A stretch of 37,078 bases of DNA, from positions 1-37,078 of the forward strand of contig NZ_JAMWEL010000021.1 in NCBI RefSeq assembly GCF_024509555.1, given 5' to 3'. Source of the DNA: Streptococcus suis (lineage in GTDB: Bacteria > Bacillota > Bacilli > Lactobacillales > Streptococcaceae). The position numbers were made by a program, and so were the translations under genes. This document shows, one piece after another, positions 8,975 through 15,951 of the stretch. How positions within the stretch are numbered: position 1 is the first letter of the stretch; every line of letters begins with the position of its first letter. The notes under the pieces were generated by a model. That model did not search any database. It saw nothing but the letters and a program-made list of their open reading frames with translations, and was not told the DNA's origin.

Positions 8975-9526
8975 TTATTTAATGCCCATTAACTTGGCCA
9001 ATTCAGGTATTTTTTGTAAACTTGGCAAGACAAGCATGGTCACGACAATGCGTAATGGAATTTCAAAAATAGCTTTTATGAAACGACTGCTATACAGGGC
9101 AATCCAAGGTGTTCCAAAATGGAAATGGAGGGCAATCGGTGTCATGATAAAGGAAATTACAACCTGAATCAAGACAACAACCCCTGCAACATAGAGCCAA
9201 TCAGCCTTGTTCTTGGTGTCTAGCGGTTTTCGATAGAAGAACCAGCCATAGATAAAAGCCGATACCGCCTCAATCAATATAAAACTAAAAAGCATGCTCT
9301 GTCCACTAAACAAGACAAAGACTGGGTCTGAAATCGCCGCAAATACAGCAGCCCAAACAGGACCGGCAATAGCTCCCAAAATAGTATTGGGAATGAAGGT
9401 AAACTGGACCTGCAAGGTATCTGAAAGACGAATAGAGAAATAGTTCTCCACAATCATGACCAAGGCAAGGGTCACAGCAATAGCAGCCAACAGCTGCACC
9501 GTTAATTTTGGAATTTTCTTTTCCAT
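8975..9526 (-). CDS. folT: folate ECF transporter substrate-binding (S) component FolT
   Basis: FolT is the membrane S-component that captures folate and docks with the shared EcfA-EcfA'-EcfT energising module, which is not in this window. The 183-residue protein has about six hydrophobic segments and the FIPNTILGAIAGPVWAAVFA region typical of folate-family S-components. Two independent neighbours support the assignment: folC downstream and a tetrahydrofolate riboswitch upstream. The SD (AAGGAG at 9535-9540) lies inside a hairpin, described separately. Confidence 0.9.
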   Translation of the reverse strand: MEKKIPKLTVQLLAAIAVTLALVMIVENYFSIRLSDTLQVQFTFIPNTILGAIAGPVWAAVFAAISDPVFVLFSGQSMLFSFILIEAVSAFIYGWFFYRKPLDTKNKADWLYVAGVVVLIQVVISFIMTPIALHFHFGTPWIALYSSRFIKAIFEIPLRIVVTMLVLPSLQKIPELAKLMGIK

Positions 9527-9532
9527 AAAAAT

Positions 9533-9575
9533 GCTCCTTTTTCAAAAAATGGAGCTGTCGTGTGTATTCGACAGC
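9533..9575 (-). promoter_or_regulatory. folT expression platform: switch hairpin and SD-masking hairpin
   Basis: Two hairpins follow the aptamer on the minus strand. The first pairs GCTGTCG (9560-9554) with CGACAGC (9575-9569) and is followed, after four bases, by six T, so it may act as an intrinsic terminator. The second pairs GCTCC (9555-9551) plus T-run with A-run plus GGAGC (9537-9533), hiding the folT SD. The two share the GC at 9554-9555 and so compete at the base. The first hairpin also uses CTGT, which can pair with ACAG at the 5' end of the aptamer as P1. Confidence 0.65.
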
Positions 9576-9716
9576 GGATGCAATGGTTTACCGCACTACT
9601 CTCAGCCTGGCCCCAATGTTTCTACTCTAGGAGACATTAGATACAAGTAAAGATCAGCTTCGTTATGTGGCAACATCCCATCCACATACACTTAACGCAA
9701 ACCACCTACTCTGTGC
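9571..9716 (-). ncRNA. tetrahydrofolate (THF) riboswitch aptamer
   Basis: The minus strand carries the conserved type I THF aptamer blocks in order. The first is AGAGTAGGTGGTTTGCGTTAAG (9712 downward). Next comes a P3 helix TATGTGG/CCACATA closing a loop with GGGATG, then AACGAAGC. The 3' core is GCGGTAAACCATTGCATCCGC (9594-9574). P2 is the perfect GTGGTTT/AAACCAT pairing. The element precedes folT, its usual client, and binds reduced folates. It is odd in having 62 nt (9595-9656) where the small terminal loop normally sits. Confidence 0.88.
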
Positions 9717-9734
9717 AAATTTCTTTGCTAGTCT

Positions 9735-9764
9735 ATTTTACCATACCAAGGTCAGTTTGACCAA
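9735..9764 (-). promoter_or_regulatory. folT promoter with inverted repeat
   Basis: Minus strand TTGGTC (9764-9759), an 18-bp spacer and TAAAAT (9740-9735) with an upstream TGg extension. A perfect GGTCA-N3-TGACC palindrome (9751-9763) overlaps the -35 and could be an operator. The start would fall about 15 bp before the aptamer. Confidence 0.55.
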
Positions 9765-9804
9765 TTGCCAAAATCTATTACTCCTAACAGTTACTGACTA
9801 TAAG

Positions 9805-9827
9805 AAAAACTGGCAGGGTTACTGCCA
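9805..9827 (-). terminator. ackA terminator
   Basis: TGGCAG (9811-9816) and CTGCCA (9822-9827) form the stem; on the minus strand it runs into GTTTTTC. It is 13 bp past the ackA stop. Confidence 0.85.
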
Positions 9828-9839
9828 ATTTCCTTCTAT

Positions 9840-11027
9840 TTATTTCAAGCGTTCAACTTCACGCGCAATAACCAATTCTTCATCCGTTGGAATAACCAAG
9901 ACACGAACTTTTGATTCTGGCGTTGAAATGTCACCATAGTTGCCAAATACATTTTTTGCTGGGTCCAACTCAATACCAAACCAAGACAAACCTGCAATGA
10001 CATCATTTCGCATTGCAGCAGCATTCTCACCCATTCCTGCTGTAAAGATGATGGCGTCAGCACCATTTAAAACCGCAAGATACTGACCGATAAACTTCTT
10101 AATACGGTCAATGAAAATATTGTAGGCCAATACTGCATCTGGATTGTGAGATTGGATGCCTGCTTCAATATCGCGCATATCACTTGAAAGACCAGATACA
10201 CCAAACAAGCCTGACTGTTTATTCAACATGTTAACAACGTCTGCAGCATCTTTCAACTCTTCAACATTTGCAATCAGATAAGGAATGATAGCAGGATCAA
10301 TATCCCCTGAACGAGTTCCCATCATCGGACCAGCCAGAGGTGTGAAGCCCATTGACGTATCCACAGATTTACCATGATAGTTAGCAGTGATGGATACACC
10401 ATTTCCAATATGAGCCGTAATTAATTTCAATTCTTCAATTGGACGACCCAAAACTTTTGCTGCCTCATGCGCTACATAGAAGTGGCTTGTCCCATGAGCA
10501 CCATACTTACGAACTTTATAGTCTGTATAATATTTTTTTGGAATCGGATAGAGATAAGCGTGTTTTGGCATTGTTGTATGGAAAGCAGTGTCAAAAACAG
10601 CTACATTCAATACTTCTGGCAATACTTCTTCAAATGCGCGCATCGCCGCCACGTGTGCTGGGTTATGAAGTGGTGCCAAGGCACTCAACTCTTCAATTTG
10701 CTCAACCTCTTTTGGTCCAATAACAGCTGATTCTTTGAAAATCTCTCCACCTGCAACAACACGGTGTCCAACACCTGTAATTTCTTCATAAGTTGCAATA
10801 ATATTGTGTTTGAGCAAATCTTCTAAAAGAATTTTAACCGCAACTGTATGATTAGGAATGTCTAATACTTCGGTATCTTTCTTCCCATCATATTTAACTG
10901 TAGAAATAGAATCATTTAAGCCGATACGCTCGATAATACCCGCTGCTAAAACTGTTTCTTCTGGCATTTGATAAAGTTGCCATTTTAAACTAGAACTACC
11001 TGCATTAATTGCAATTGTTTTTGACAT
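9840..11027 (-). CDS. ackA: acetate kinase AckA
   Basis: The enzyme interconverts acetyl phosphate plus ADP with acetate plus ATP, the substrate-level ATP step of mixed-acid fermentation; it also sets acetyl-phosphate levels. The 395 residues begin with the phosphate-binding [16 protein letters not shown] and include [17 protein letters not shown] and GTRSGDIDP motifs. A GGGGAAC ribosome region precedes the ATG. It lies 49 bp after the methyltransferase gene. The comY operon of S. mutans is reported to extend into ackA (comYI), while here a separate promoter is also visible. Confidence 0.97.
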   Translation of the reverse strand: MSKTIAINAGSSSLKWQLYQMPEETVLAAGIIERIGLNDSISTVKYDGKKDTEVLDIPNHTVAVKILLEDLLKHNIIATYEEITGVGHRVVAGGEIFKESAVIGPKEVEQIEELSALAPLHNPAHVAAMRAFEEVLPEVLNVAVFDTAFHTTMPKHAYLYPIPKKYYTDYKVRKYGAHGTSHFYVAHEAAKVLGRPIEELKLITAHIGNGVSITANYHGKSVDTSMGFTPLAGPMMGTRSGDIDPAIIPYLIANVEELKDAADVVNMLNKQSGLFGVSGLSSDMRDIEAGIQSHNPDAVLAYNIFIDRIKKFIGQYLAVLNGADAIIFTAGMGENAAAMRNDVIAGLSWFGIELDPAKNVFGNYGDISTPESKVRVLVIPTDEELVIAREVERLK

Positions 11028-11038
11028 AATGTTCCCCT

Positions 11039-11064
11039 TTTAAAGCGTTTTCCTAATCAGTATA
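11039..11064 (-). promoter_or_regulatory. ackA promoter with candidate cre (CcpA) site
   Basis: TGtTATACT (extended -10, hexamer at 11064-11059) is followed within a few bases by GGAAAACGCTTTAA (about 11053-11039), a near match to the catabolite responsive element. Carbon control of ackA by CcpA is well known in Firmicutes. The -35 is poor and lies near the end of the upstream gene. Confidence 0.5.
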
Positions 11065-11076
11065 ACAGATTTTTAC

Positions 11077-12030
11077 TTAAATTGCATTTTCTTGCTTCCA
11101 ATTTTTGAAATTGACCATGAACTTCTGAATCGCTTCTGGTTCTTGTAAACTCTGCAAGGGATAGACAAATGGTGCCAATTGTCTTGCAGCTTTCTTTTGT
11201 AAGACAAAAATTGACTTGGCCATGGCCGATTTTCCAAAAAGACTCGGTGGCAGGGCAATCATGGCAACGATATTAGCTTGCTCCTGTAACCAACCTTTCA
11301 ACAAATCACTCTGCGGACTGGTCAATAAATCATTCGGAGCCAATAAAATAGCAAAGCCATCCTTTTCCAAATATTTGAGGGACTGTTCCATCAGTAAATG
11401 GTGGGCGTAGGTATGTTCTGTCTGGCTAGCCACCTGATAACGACTGGCAATCTGGTCATCTGGATAGTACCCGATTGGCAAATCCGCAAGAATGATTTTG
11501 CTTTCCTTCAAAATCTGCGGACGTACCGCATCGCCCTGGGCAAAAGAAATCTCTGCCAGCATAACATCTGCCATGCTGGCTGACAAATCAATCAAGAGAT
11601 CATCTACTTCAATCCCAAGATAGTCCAAGTCTTTCTGGCTGGCATTTAGGATAGTCTGAGCCAAGTTCCCTGTTCCCGATCCAATCTCCAAGACTGTTAC
11701 TTTAGGAGTAGATACTAGTTGATCTACCAAGAATGATAATATAAAACCTATGGAATCTGGTGTAAACTGGTGATTGTACTGCATAGGCTCTGTCTGATTG
11801 GCCTTGATCAGTAGGAATTGAAAGGCACGACGCCATTCTTCCTTGGTCAAGTGCAAGTCGTGTAAGGTTTGATTGTTGCGGACAATCAAGTCCGTCTCAT
11901 GCTGACCAGCTACGTAAGCTGCATTTTGCTCAATCATGGCATCATAGATATTGGTTCCCAGCTGGTTTTGAATAGTCTGTACATTTTCTAATAGCAGGTC
12001 GTAGGCCTGTTCAATCTTCTCAAAATTCAT
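11077..12030 (-). CDS. class I SAM-dependent methyltransferase (comYH-like)
   Basis: A 317-residue cytoplasmic methyltransferase. Residues 112-121 (TVLEIGSGTG) form SAM-binding motif I, EVDD at 141-144 is the acidic ribose ligand region, and DLPIGYYP at 183-190 is an NPPY-like catalytic motif. The N-terminal third is a helical domain as in N6-adenine type enzymes. In streptococci this gene regularly follows comGG and precedes ackA; in S. mutans it is called comYH. The substrate is not known. There is no restriction partner nearby, so a solitary or non-DNA role is possible. AGGAG sits unusually close to the ATG. Confidence 0.88.
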   Translation of the reverse strand: MNFEKIEQAYDLLLENVQTIQNQLGTNIYDAMIEQNAAYVAGQHETDLIVRNNQTLHDLHLTKEEWRRAFQFLLIKANQTEPMQYNHQFTPDSIGFILSFLVDQLVSTPKVTVLEIGSGTGNLAQTILNASQKDLDYLGIEVDDLLIDLSASMADVMLAEISFAQGDAVRPQILKESKIILADLPIGYYPDDQIASRYQVASQTEHTYAHHLLMEQSLKYLEKDGFAILLAPNDLLTSPQSDLLKGWLQEQANIVAMIALPPSLFGKSAMAKSIFVLQKKAARQLAPFVYPLQSLQEPEAIQKFMVNFKNWKQENAI

Positions 12031-12065
12031 ACTCCTATCTTATCAAATTTTCACAGACTTTGCAC

Positions 12066-12096
12066 CAAAAAGGAGAGTAATTTACACTACTCTCCT
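12066..12096 (-). terminator. terminator after comGG
   Basis: AGGAGAGTA (12071-12079) pairs with TACTCTCCT (12088-12096); on the minus strand it is followed by TTTTTGG. It overlaps the comGG stop codon and separates the pseudopilus genes from the methyltransferase and ackA genes. Confidence 0.88.
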
Positions 12097-12617
12097 CCTA
12101 ATGATTTGTTGACCGGAAATTGATAGCTGTACTTCCCTCCCTTCCCTAATGCTACGATAATCGTTACTTGCTTATTTTTGACATGATAACTAGCCTGACC
12201 CTCTTGAAAAGTGACCGTTCCCTTATCTTCTATTGGTTTGCTTTCCACATTTTGAGTAGACGATGTATCAACTGATTTTGTAGCTGGTTCTGTCCTAGTG
12301 ATAGTTGTTTCTTGTACCTCCCCTTCTTCCTTATTACTGGTCGTTCCACTACTAGCGACTGTTTCATTTTTCTTCTTTTCGTCTGTTTGATGGGCCTCCT
12401 TCTTGGCAATTACTTCACGCTCTCGCAACTCCTCTCCAACCTGGTCCAAGACCATCTGAGCCATGATGTAGGCTGTCGCTTCTTGCTTAGCAACTTGAGC
12501 TATTTGACTTTCGGCTTCTTGACGATGGAGATAAAACTGAAGCAAAAGACTAAAAACCGCCAGCATCAAAAGGGCATAGAGCAGGATGCCAGCCTTAACT
12601 TTTTTCTTTAAAAGCAT
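12087..12617 (-). CDS. comGG: competence pseudopilus protein ComGG
   Basis: Minor component of the transformation pseudopilus. The ATG at 12617 gives MLLKKKVKAGILLYALLMLAVFSLLLQFYL, the KAGILLYAL start that marks streptococcal ComGG (CglG), and 176 residues. The longer upstream frame is a shadow of comGF. After the single N-terminal helix comes a helical region, then a Glu/Lys/Thr/Ser-rich linker (about 85-140), longer than I would expect, and a beta-rich end. Unlike comGC-GF it lacks a full FTLxE prepilin motif. It overlaps comGF by 23 bp. Confidence 0.9.
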   Translation of the reverse strand: MLLKKKVKAGILLYALLMLAVFSLLLQFYLHRQEAESQIAQVAKQEATAYIMAQMVLDQVGEELREREVIAKKEAHQTDEKKKNETVASSGTTSNKEEGEVQETTITRTEPATKSVDTSSTQNVESKPIEDKGTVTFQEGQASYHVKNKQVTIIVALGKGGKYSYQFPVNKSLGGE

Positions 12618-13029
12618 AGATAAAGGTCCGCTCCTCTCCGTTTTTAAAGCTAAAGTCGATGCGCACCAGTTGGTTTTCTTGGGAAATGGCTGCGCTATCC
12701 ACCTGATAGAGCATGGGCTGGTAGCCCTGTCCTCTGTCATTGGTTTTCCGAAAATCATCCGACCGTGACTTGCCAAAGGCTAATGCTTGTCCATCCTTAT
12801 TGACATAGACCTTGCCATTTTCAACTTTGACCAAGTCCGACTGGTCCCACTCCGACCGCAATTGACTAGAGAAGACCAGCCATTCCTTTTGAACGGTCTG
12901 ACCTTGGTAATGCGCTTCTTGGACCAACAGTTTTGACAAGCCTTCAAAGACCATAAGACTTCCTGATAGGATGGCTAAGGCTACCAAGCATTCCAAGAGA
13001 GTAAAAGCAGGAATTTTACTTTTTAACAA
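12595..13029 (-). CDS. comGF: competence pseudopilin ComGF
   Basis: Minor pseudopilin. The prepilin motif PAFTLLECLVALAILSG has the conserved Glu five residues after the processing site (cut before Phe), followed by the hydrophobic helix. The TTG at 13029 is chosen because a near-perfect AAAGGAGG (13046-13039) sits nine bases upstream, giving 144 residues. A TTG at 13062 would add 11 residues but has no ribosome site. The soluble part is beta-rich. The start lies inside the end of comGE, so translation is coupled. Confidence 0.88.
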   Translation of the reverse strand: MLKSKIPAFTLLECLVALAILSGSLMVFEGLSKLLVQEAHYQGQTVQKEWLVFSSQLRSEWDQSDLVKVENGKVYVNKDGQALAFGKSRSDDFRKTNDRGQGYQPMLYQVDSAAISQENQLVRIDFSFKNGEERTFIYAFKEKS

Positions 13030-13309
13030 CCGATAGAACCTCCTTTCCCTCGTGGAAAACAATCATCTTATCTACTGTTCGTTGAACCTGAACTGTAACA
13101 CCGTTTAAGGCTAGGTCATCTTGCTCGGTCTGCACGGCCATCTGAGCCAGATTGAGAATCTCCTGTTGTTCCAATTCCCAAGCCTGTCGCCTGCGACCAG
13201 CATTCACCGCTGACAAAATCAAGCTGCAAATGGTTACCAGGGTCGCAAGGGCAACCAGACTTTCTAGCAAAATATAAGCCTTATTCTTCTGTTTTCTTAT
13301 AGCGACCAC
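13016..13309 (-). CDS. comGE: competence pseudopilin ComGE
   Basis: A 97-residue minor pseudopilin with the motif NKAYILLESLVALATLV. Tyr replaces the usual Phe after the cleavage point, with Glu at the conserved fifth position. GTG at 13309 is the only start that keeps the basic leader (MVAIRKQKN); an AGGGA lies immediately before it, too close to be ideal, so coupling from comGD is likely. It overlaps comGD by 29 bp and comGF by 14 bp. Confidence 0.87.
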   Translation of the reverse strand: MVAIRKQKNKAYILLESLVALATLVTICSLILSAVNAGRRRQAWELEQQEILNLAQMAVQTEQDDLALNGVTVQVQRTVDKMIVFHEGKEVLSVVKK

Positions 13310-13700
13310 TCCCTATATATAATTGATACGTGACTATTTTTTGACTAAGCCGAAAACGAATCTTGGCCAAAGACGAATTTCCGCCATTTTCTTCAAGTGT
13401 GATGGTCTTCCCTTCCAACACTTCTATATTTCTGGGCACCTCTACAGCCTGATAACCATTTGTAACCTCCTGTCCACCGATAGCAAGGTTCACTTTTTGG
13501 TGGGAACTGGCTGCCAACTTCTGACTGTCTTTATAGATAGCCTCAAATTCCCAGAGAAAAATCTCTTCCTGGACAGACTGAAAGACCATTTGTACCGTTC
13601 CTGATAAGGAAACAGCTAAAAAACTGACAACAAACAAGGTCAACAGGCTTTCAAACAAGGTAAAAGCCTTATTGGTTTGCTTTAAGTGCTTTGTATTCAT
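13281..13700 (-). CDS. comGD: competence pseudopilin ComGD
   Basis: Minor pseudopilin of 139 residues. The ATG at 13700 begins MNTKHLKQTNKAFTLFESLL; processing is expected between Ala and Phe, with Glu at +5. A longer frame upstream overlaps comGC and lacks a ribosome site. The globular part (SHQKVNLAIGG...YQLYIGSGR) is beta-rich. No clear SD, so translation probably depends on ribosomes finishing comGC, which it overlaps by 32 bp. Confidence 0.9.
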   Translation of the reverse strand: MNTKHLKQTNKAFTLFESLLTLFVVSFLAVSLSGTVQMVFQSVQEEIFLWEFEAIYKDSQKLAASSHQKVNLAIGGQEVTNGYQAVEVPRNIEVLEGKTITLEENGGNSSLAKIRFRLSQKIVTYQLYIGSGRYKKTEE

Positions 13701-13965
13701 TGTAGGATTGTGCTTGTTTTTCAGTAATATAACCTGCCTGTTGCAAGTCTGCCACCGTTGCTTCCTTGTCATGTGCCAGTTCATAAAGCTCCATCTGGCT
13801 CTCCACTACCTTAACAACCGCAGCATCCCCTTTCTTCTGGACAGCATCCTTTTGCTGGCTCAAATTTGGCACAAAAAGGAGCAAGAGCAGGCTAATGATC
13901 CCCAAAACGACTAACATTTCCACCAAAGTGAAAGCTTTCTTTTTCAATTTCAATAAATTTTTCAT
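13669..13965 (-). CDS. comGC: major competence pseudopilin ComGC
   Basis: ComGC is the main subunit of the competence pilus that binds extracellular DNA. The 98-residue preprotein has the classic prepilin sequence KKKAFTLVEMLVVLGIISLLLLLFVP; PilD/ComC-type peptidase would cut between Ala and Phe and methylate the Phe. The mature part is a small helical lollipop with ADLQQAGYITEKQ, conserved in streptococcal ComGC (CglC/ComYC). Its ATG follows the comGB stop by one base. Confidence 0.96.
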   Translation of the reverse strand: MKNLLKLKKKAFTLVEMLVVLGIISLLLLLFVPNLSQQKDAVQKKGDAAVVKVVESQMELYELAHDKEATVADLQQAGYITEKQAQSYNEYKALKANQ

Positions 13966-13966
13966 T

Positions 13967-15004
13967 TTACAACTCCATATTTTGATAAATCGGCAGCAAC
14001 ATGGCTGCGTAGATGAGAACGACCATTAAGGCCACAAAGAGAAAGACCAGCGGTTGAATCAGCTGCATGGCTCTATTGACCCGAGAGAAAAAATCCTCCC
14101 AACATTCAGCCGCATAAACTGCCAATTCGCTCCCCAACTTGGACTTGACCTGACCATACTCGACAATCAAACTCAGCTCCCGCTTAAAAAAGGCGTAGGT
14201 CTTGATGTGTTCGTCAAAACTACGACCATTTGAGAGCGACCGCTCCAGGTCCTGGCCAATCTCCCGAAAGAGCTGCGACTGTTGCTCCTGCATCAAGCCC
14301 ACAATCTGCGGCAGGTCCAAACCTTGCCCAATCAAACTCCCCCACTCCCTGGCGTAATAGGCCGTCAGGTAGGTTTGGATCAGTTTTCCGAAAAATGGCA
14401 GAGCTGCTAAGCGGGAAAAGACTTTGATTTTGTTGGTTTTGCGAAACCAAACCAGACCAGCTAAGACCACCACCAAACTCAGACCAGATAGGGATAAAAA
14501 GATAGTCGGTAGATGATTAATTAGCACGGTCGCTGCATTACCTTCCTCCAACTGGGGCAGAAGATAGTTTTTCAAGCCTAGCATAATCAAGAGCAGAAAA
14601 CCTAGTAAGATAATCGGATAGGTCGCCACCTCAATCAGTTTTTTACGAACCTTGCTGACATTTTCCAGATAGGACTGGATATGGCTCAAACTCAGGCTGG
14701 TATTGCCATGAACTTCTGCCAGAGCCACCTGTGTGACCACCGCATCTGAAAAACGCAAATCTGCTAGCAAACTTGAAAAAGGTTTGCCTGCTAACAGCCC
14801 ATCTGACAAGACCTGGGTGTAGGGATCTGTCAGAAGCTGACTACGTTTGAGAAAATCAACAATCTCCCCCAGATGAAAACCACTAGCAAAAAGATTATTG
14901 AAAAGCTCAATGACCTTACGCTGGCGAACCAAGGGCAATTTTTTCTGTTTCTGCCTGCCGAAGACTGATATGTCCTGCTGCAAAAAGGCGATCAATTTGC
15001 GCAT
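13967..15004 (-). CDS. comGB: competence pseudopilus assembly membrane protein ComGB
   Basis: The polytopic inner platform (GspF/PilC family) on which ComGA drives pilin assembly. From the ATG at 15004 it is 345 residues, the usual ComGB size. Two GspF repeats are visible: a cytoplasmic helical part (LFNNLFASGFHLGEIVDFL), a hydrophobic pair around 135-200, then a second repeat (EWGSLIGQGLDLPQIVGLM) and a final membrane helix (PLVFLFVALMVVLIYAAMLLPIY). An earlier start at 15046 would overlap comGA by 131 bp; the chosen one still overlaps by 89 bp. Confidence 0.92.
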   Translation of the reverse strand: MRKLIAFLQQDISVFGRQKQKKLPLVRQRKVIELFNNLFASGFHLGEIVDFLKRSQLLTDPYTQVLSDGLLAGKPFSSLLADLRFSDAVVTQVALAEVHGNTSLSLSHIQSYLENVSKVRKKLIEVATYPIILLGFLLLIMLGLKNYLLPQLEEGNAATVLINHLPTIFLSLSGLSLVVVLAGLVWFRKTNKIKVFSRLAALPFFGKLIQTYLTAYYAREWGSLIGQGLDLPQIVGLMQEQQSQLFREIGQDLERSLSNGRSFDEHIKTYAFFKRELSLIVEYGQVKSKLGSELAVYAAECWEDFFSRVNRAMQLIQPLVFLFVALMVVLIYAAMLLPIYQNMEL

Positions 15005-15866
15005 TCCACTGGTCTGCGGAATGGTTTTGGTAATTTCCCTTTGCAAAATCCACTACACCTCCTCCCCCAATCAAACGTTGATAGGCAATGCCTTGAAGGG
15101 CATTATTTAATTCCTCAGGGCTGATGCCTAGTTCTAACATACGGGCATAGACACCTGAAATAGACCTTGCATGAACTGTTGAGAAAACGGTAGCTCCCGT
15201 CAGGCTGGCTCGAATGACTGCTCGAGCGGTTTCCGCATCCCGAATTTCACCGATGATGAGCAAGTCTGGTCGATGGCGGAGGGACAGTTTGATCAGATTG
15301 TCGTAGGTGGCTCCGATAGCTTCATTGAGCTGGAGTTGCAGCATGTCCTCCTGTTTGATTTCGACAGGATCCTCGATGGTCAAAATCTGCTTGTCTGGGA
15401 ATTTCAGCCTGGCAAGATGGTACATAAGCGTGGTCTTACCAGAGCCGACTGGACCCGAAAAAAGGTAGAGCCCTCGTCCCTTGATTTCTTCTGCAAGCCG
15501 CTCAGCCGCCTCAAACCAGAACTTGAGTTCCTTGTCATTGTCATAGAGCAGGCGGATGACCAGACTTTCCTTGCCACGATAATCGCCGACAGTTGATAAG
15601 CGAAGCGAAATCTCTCCGTTCCCATAATCATAGTCACAGGAGCCCTGCTGACTACGGCGTTTTTCACCAACATTTAAACCTGCTAAAAACTTGAAATGGC
15701 TGATAATGGCTGTTACTTCCTCCTCAGCCACGTCTTGCACAAACTCCCGTTCATCCATGATGCGATGGTAGACTTGGTAACACTTACCTCGAGGAACCAG
15801 ATAGATGTCACTGACCCTATCTGCCACCGCCTCTTCAATCATCTTTCTTGCTTTTTCTTGAATCAT
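14916..15866 (-). CDS. comGA: competence pseudopilus assembly ATPase ComGA
   Basis: Cytoplasmic secretion ATPase (GspE/PilB family) that powers assembly of the DNA-uptake pilus. In the 316-residue protein the Walker A is GPVGSGKT (138-145), the Asp box IEDPVE (164-169), Walker B LLIIGEIRD (202-210) and the His box TVHA (230-233). The short N-terminus, lacking the GspE N1 domain, is normal for ComGA. GGAGG precedes the ATG. First gene of the comG operon, driven by the ComX box at 15886-15893. Confidence 0.96.
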   Translation of the reverse strand: MIQEKARKMIEEAVADRVSDIYLVPRGKCYQVYHRIMDEREFVQDVAEEEVTAIISHFKFLAGLNVGEKRRSQQGSCDYDYGNGEISLRLSTVGDYRGKESLVIRLLYDNDKELKFWFEAAERLAEEIKGRGLYLFSGPVGSGKTTLMYHLARLKFPDKQILTIEDPVEIKQEDMLQLQLNEAIGATYDNLIKLSLRHRPDLLIIGEIRDAETARAVIRASLTGATVFSTVHARSISGVYARMLELGISPEELNNALQGIAYQRLIGGGGVVDFAKGNYQNHSADQWNAQIDRLFAAGHISLRQAETEKIALGSPA

Positions 15867-15885
15867 AAAACCTCCTCACCCTATC

Positions 15886-15893
15886 TATTCGCA
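15886..15893 (-). promoter_or_regulatory. ComX/SigX competence box of the comG operon
   Basis: Minus strand TGCGAATA, one base from the TACGAATA core and within the accepted TNCGAATA form. A pyrimidine-rich stretch lies just upstream, and the comGA ATG is 20 bp downstream, the same spacing as at ssbB. Confidence 0.85.
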
Positions 15894-15900
15894 AGGAAAT

Positions 15901-15928
15901 TTGATTTTCCATACTTTTTTGTTAAAAT
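15901..15928 (+). promoter_or_regulatory. promoter of the LD-carboxypeptidase gene
   Basis: TTGATT (15901-15906), 16-bp spacer, TAAAAT (15923-15928) with a TG extension. It is back to back with the comG ComX box, only seven bases apart. Confidence 0.7.
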
Positions 15929-15951
15929 AATAAAAAAGCTTGGAGGTTCTT

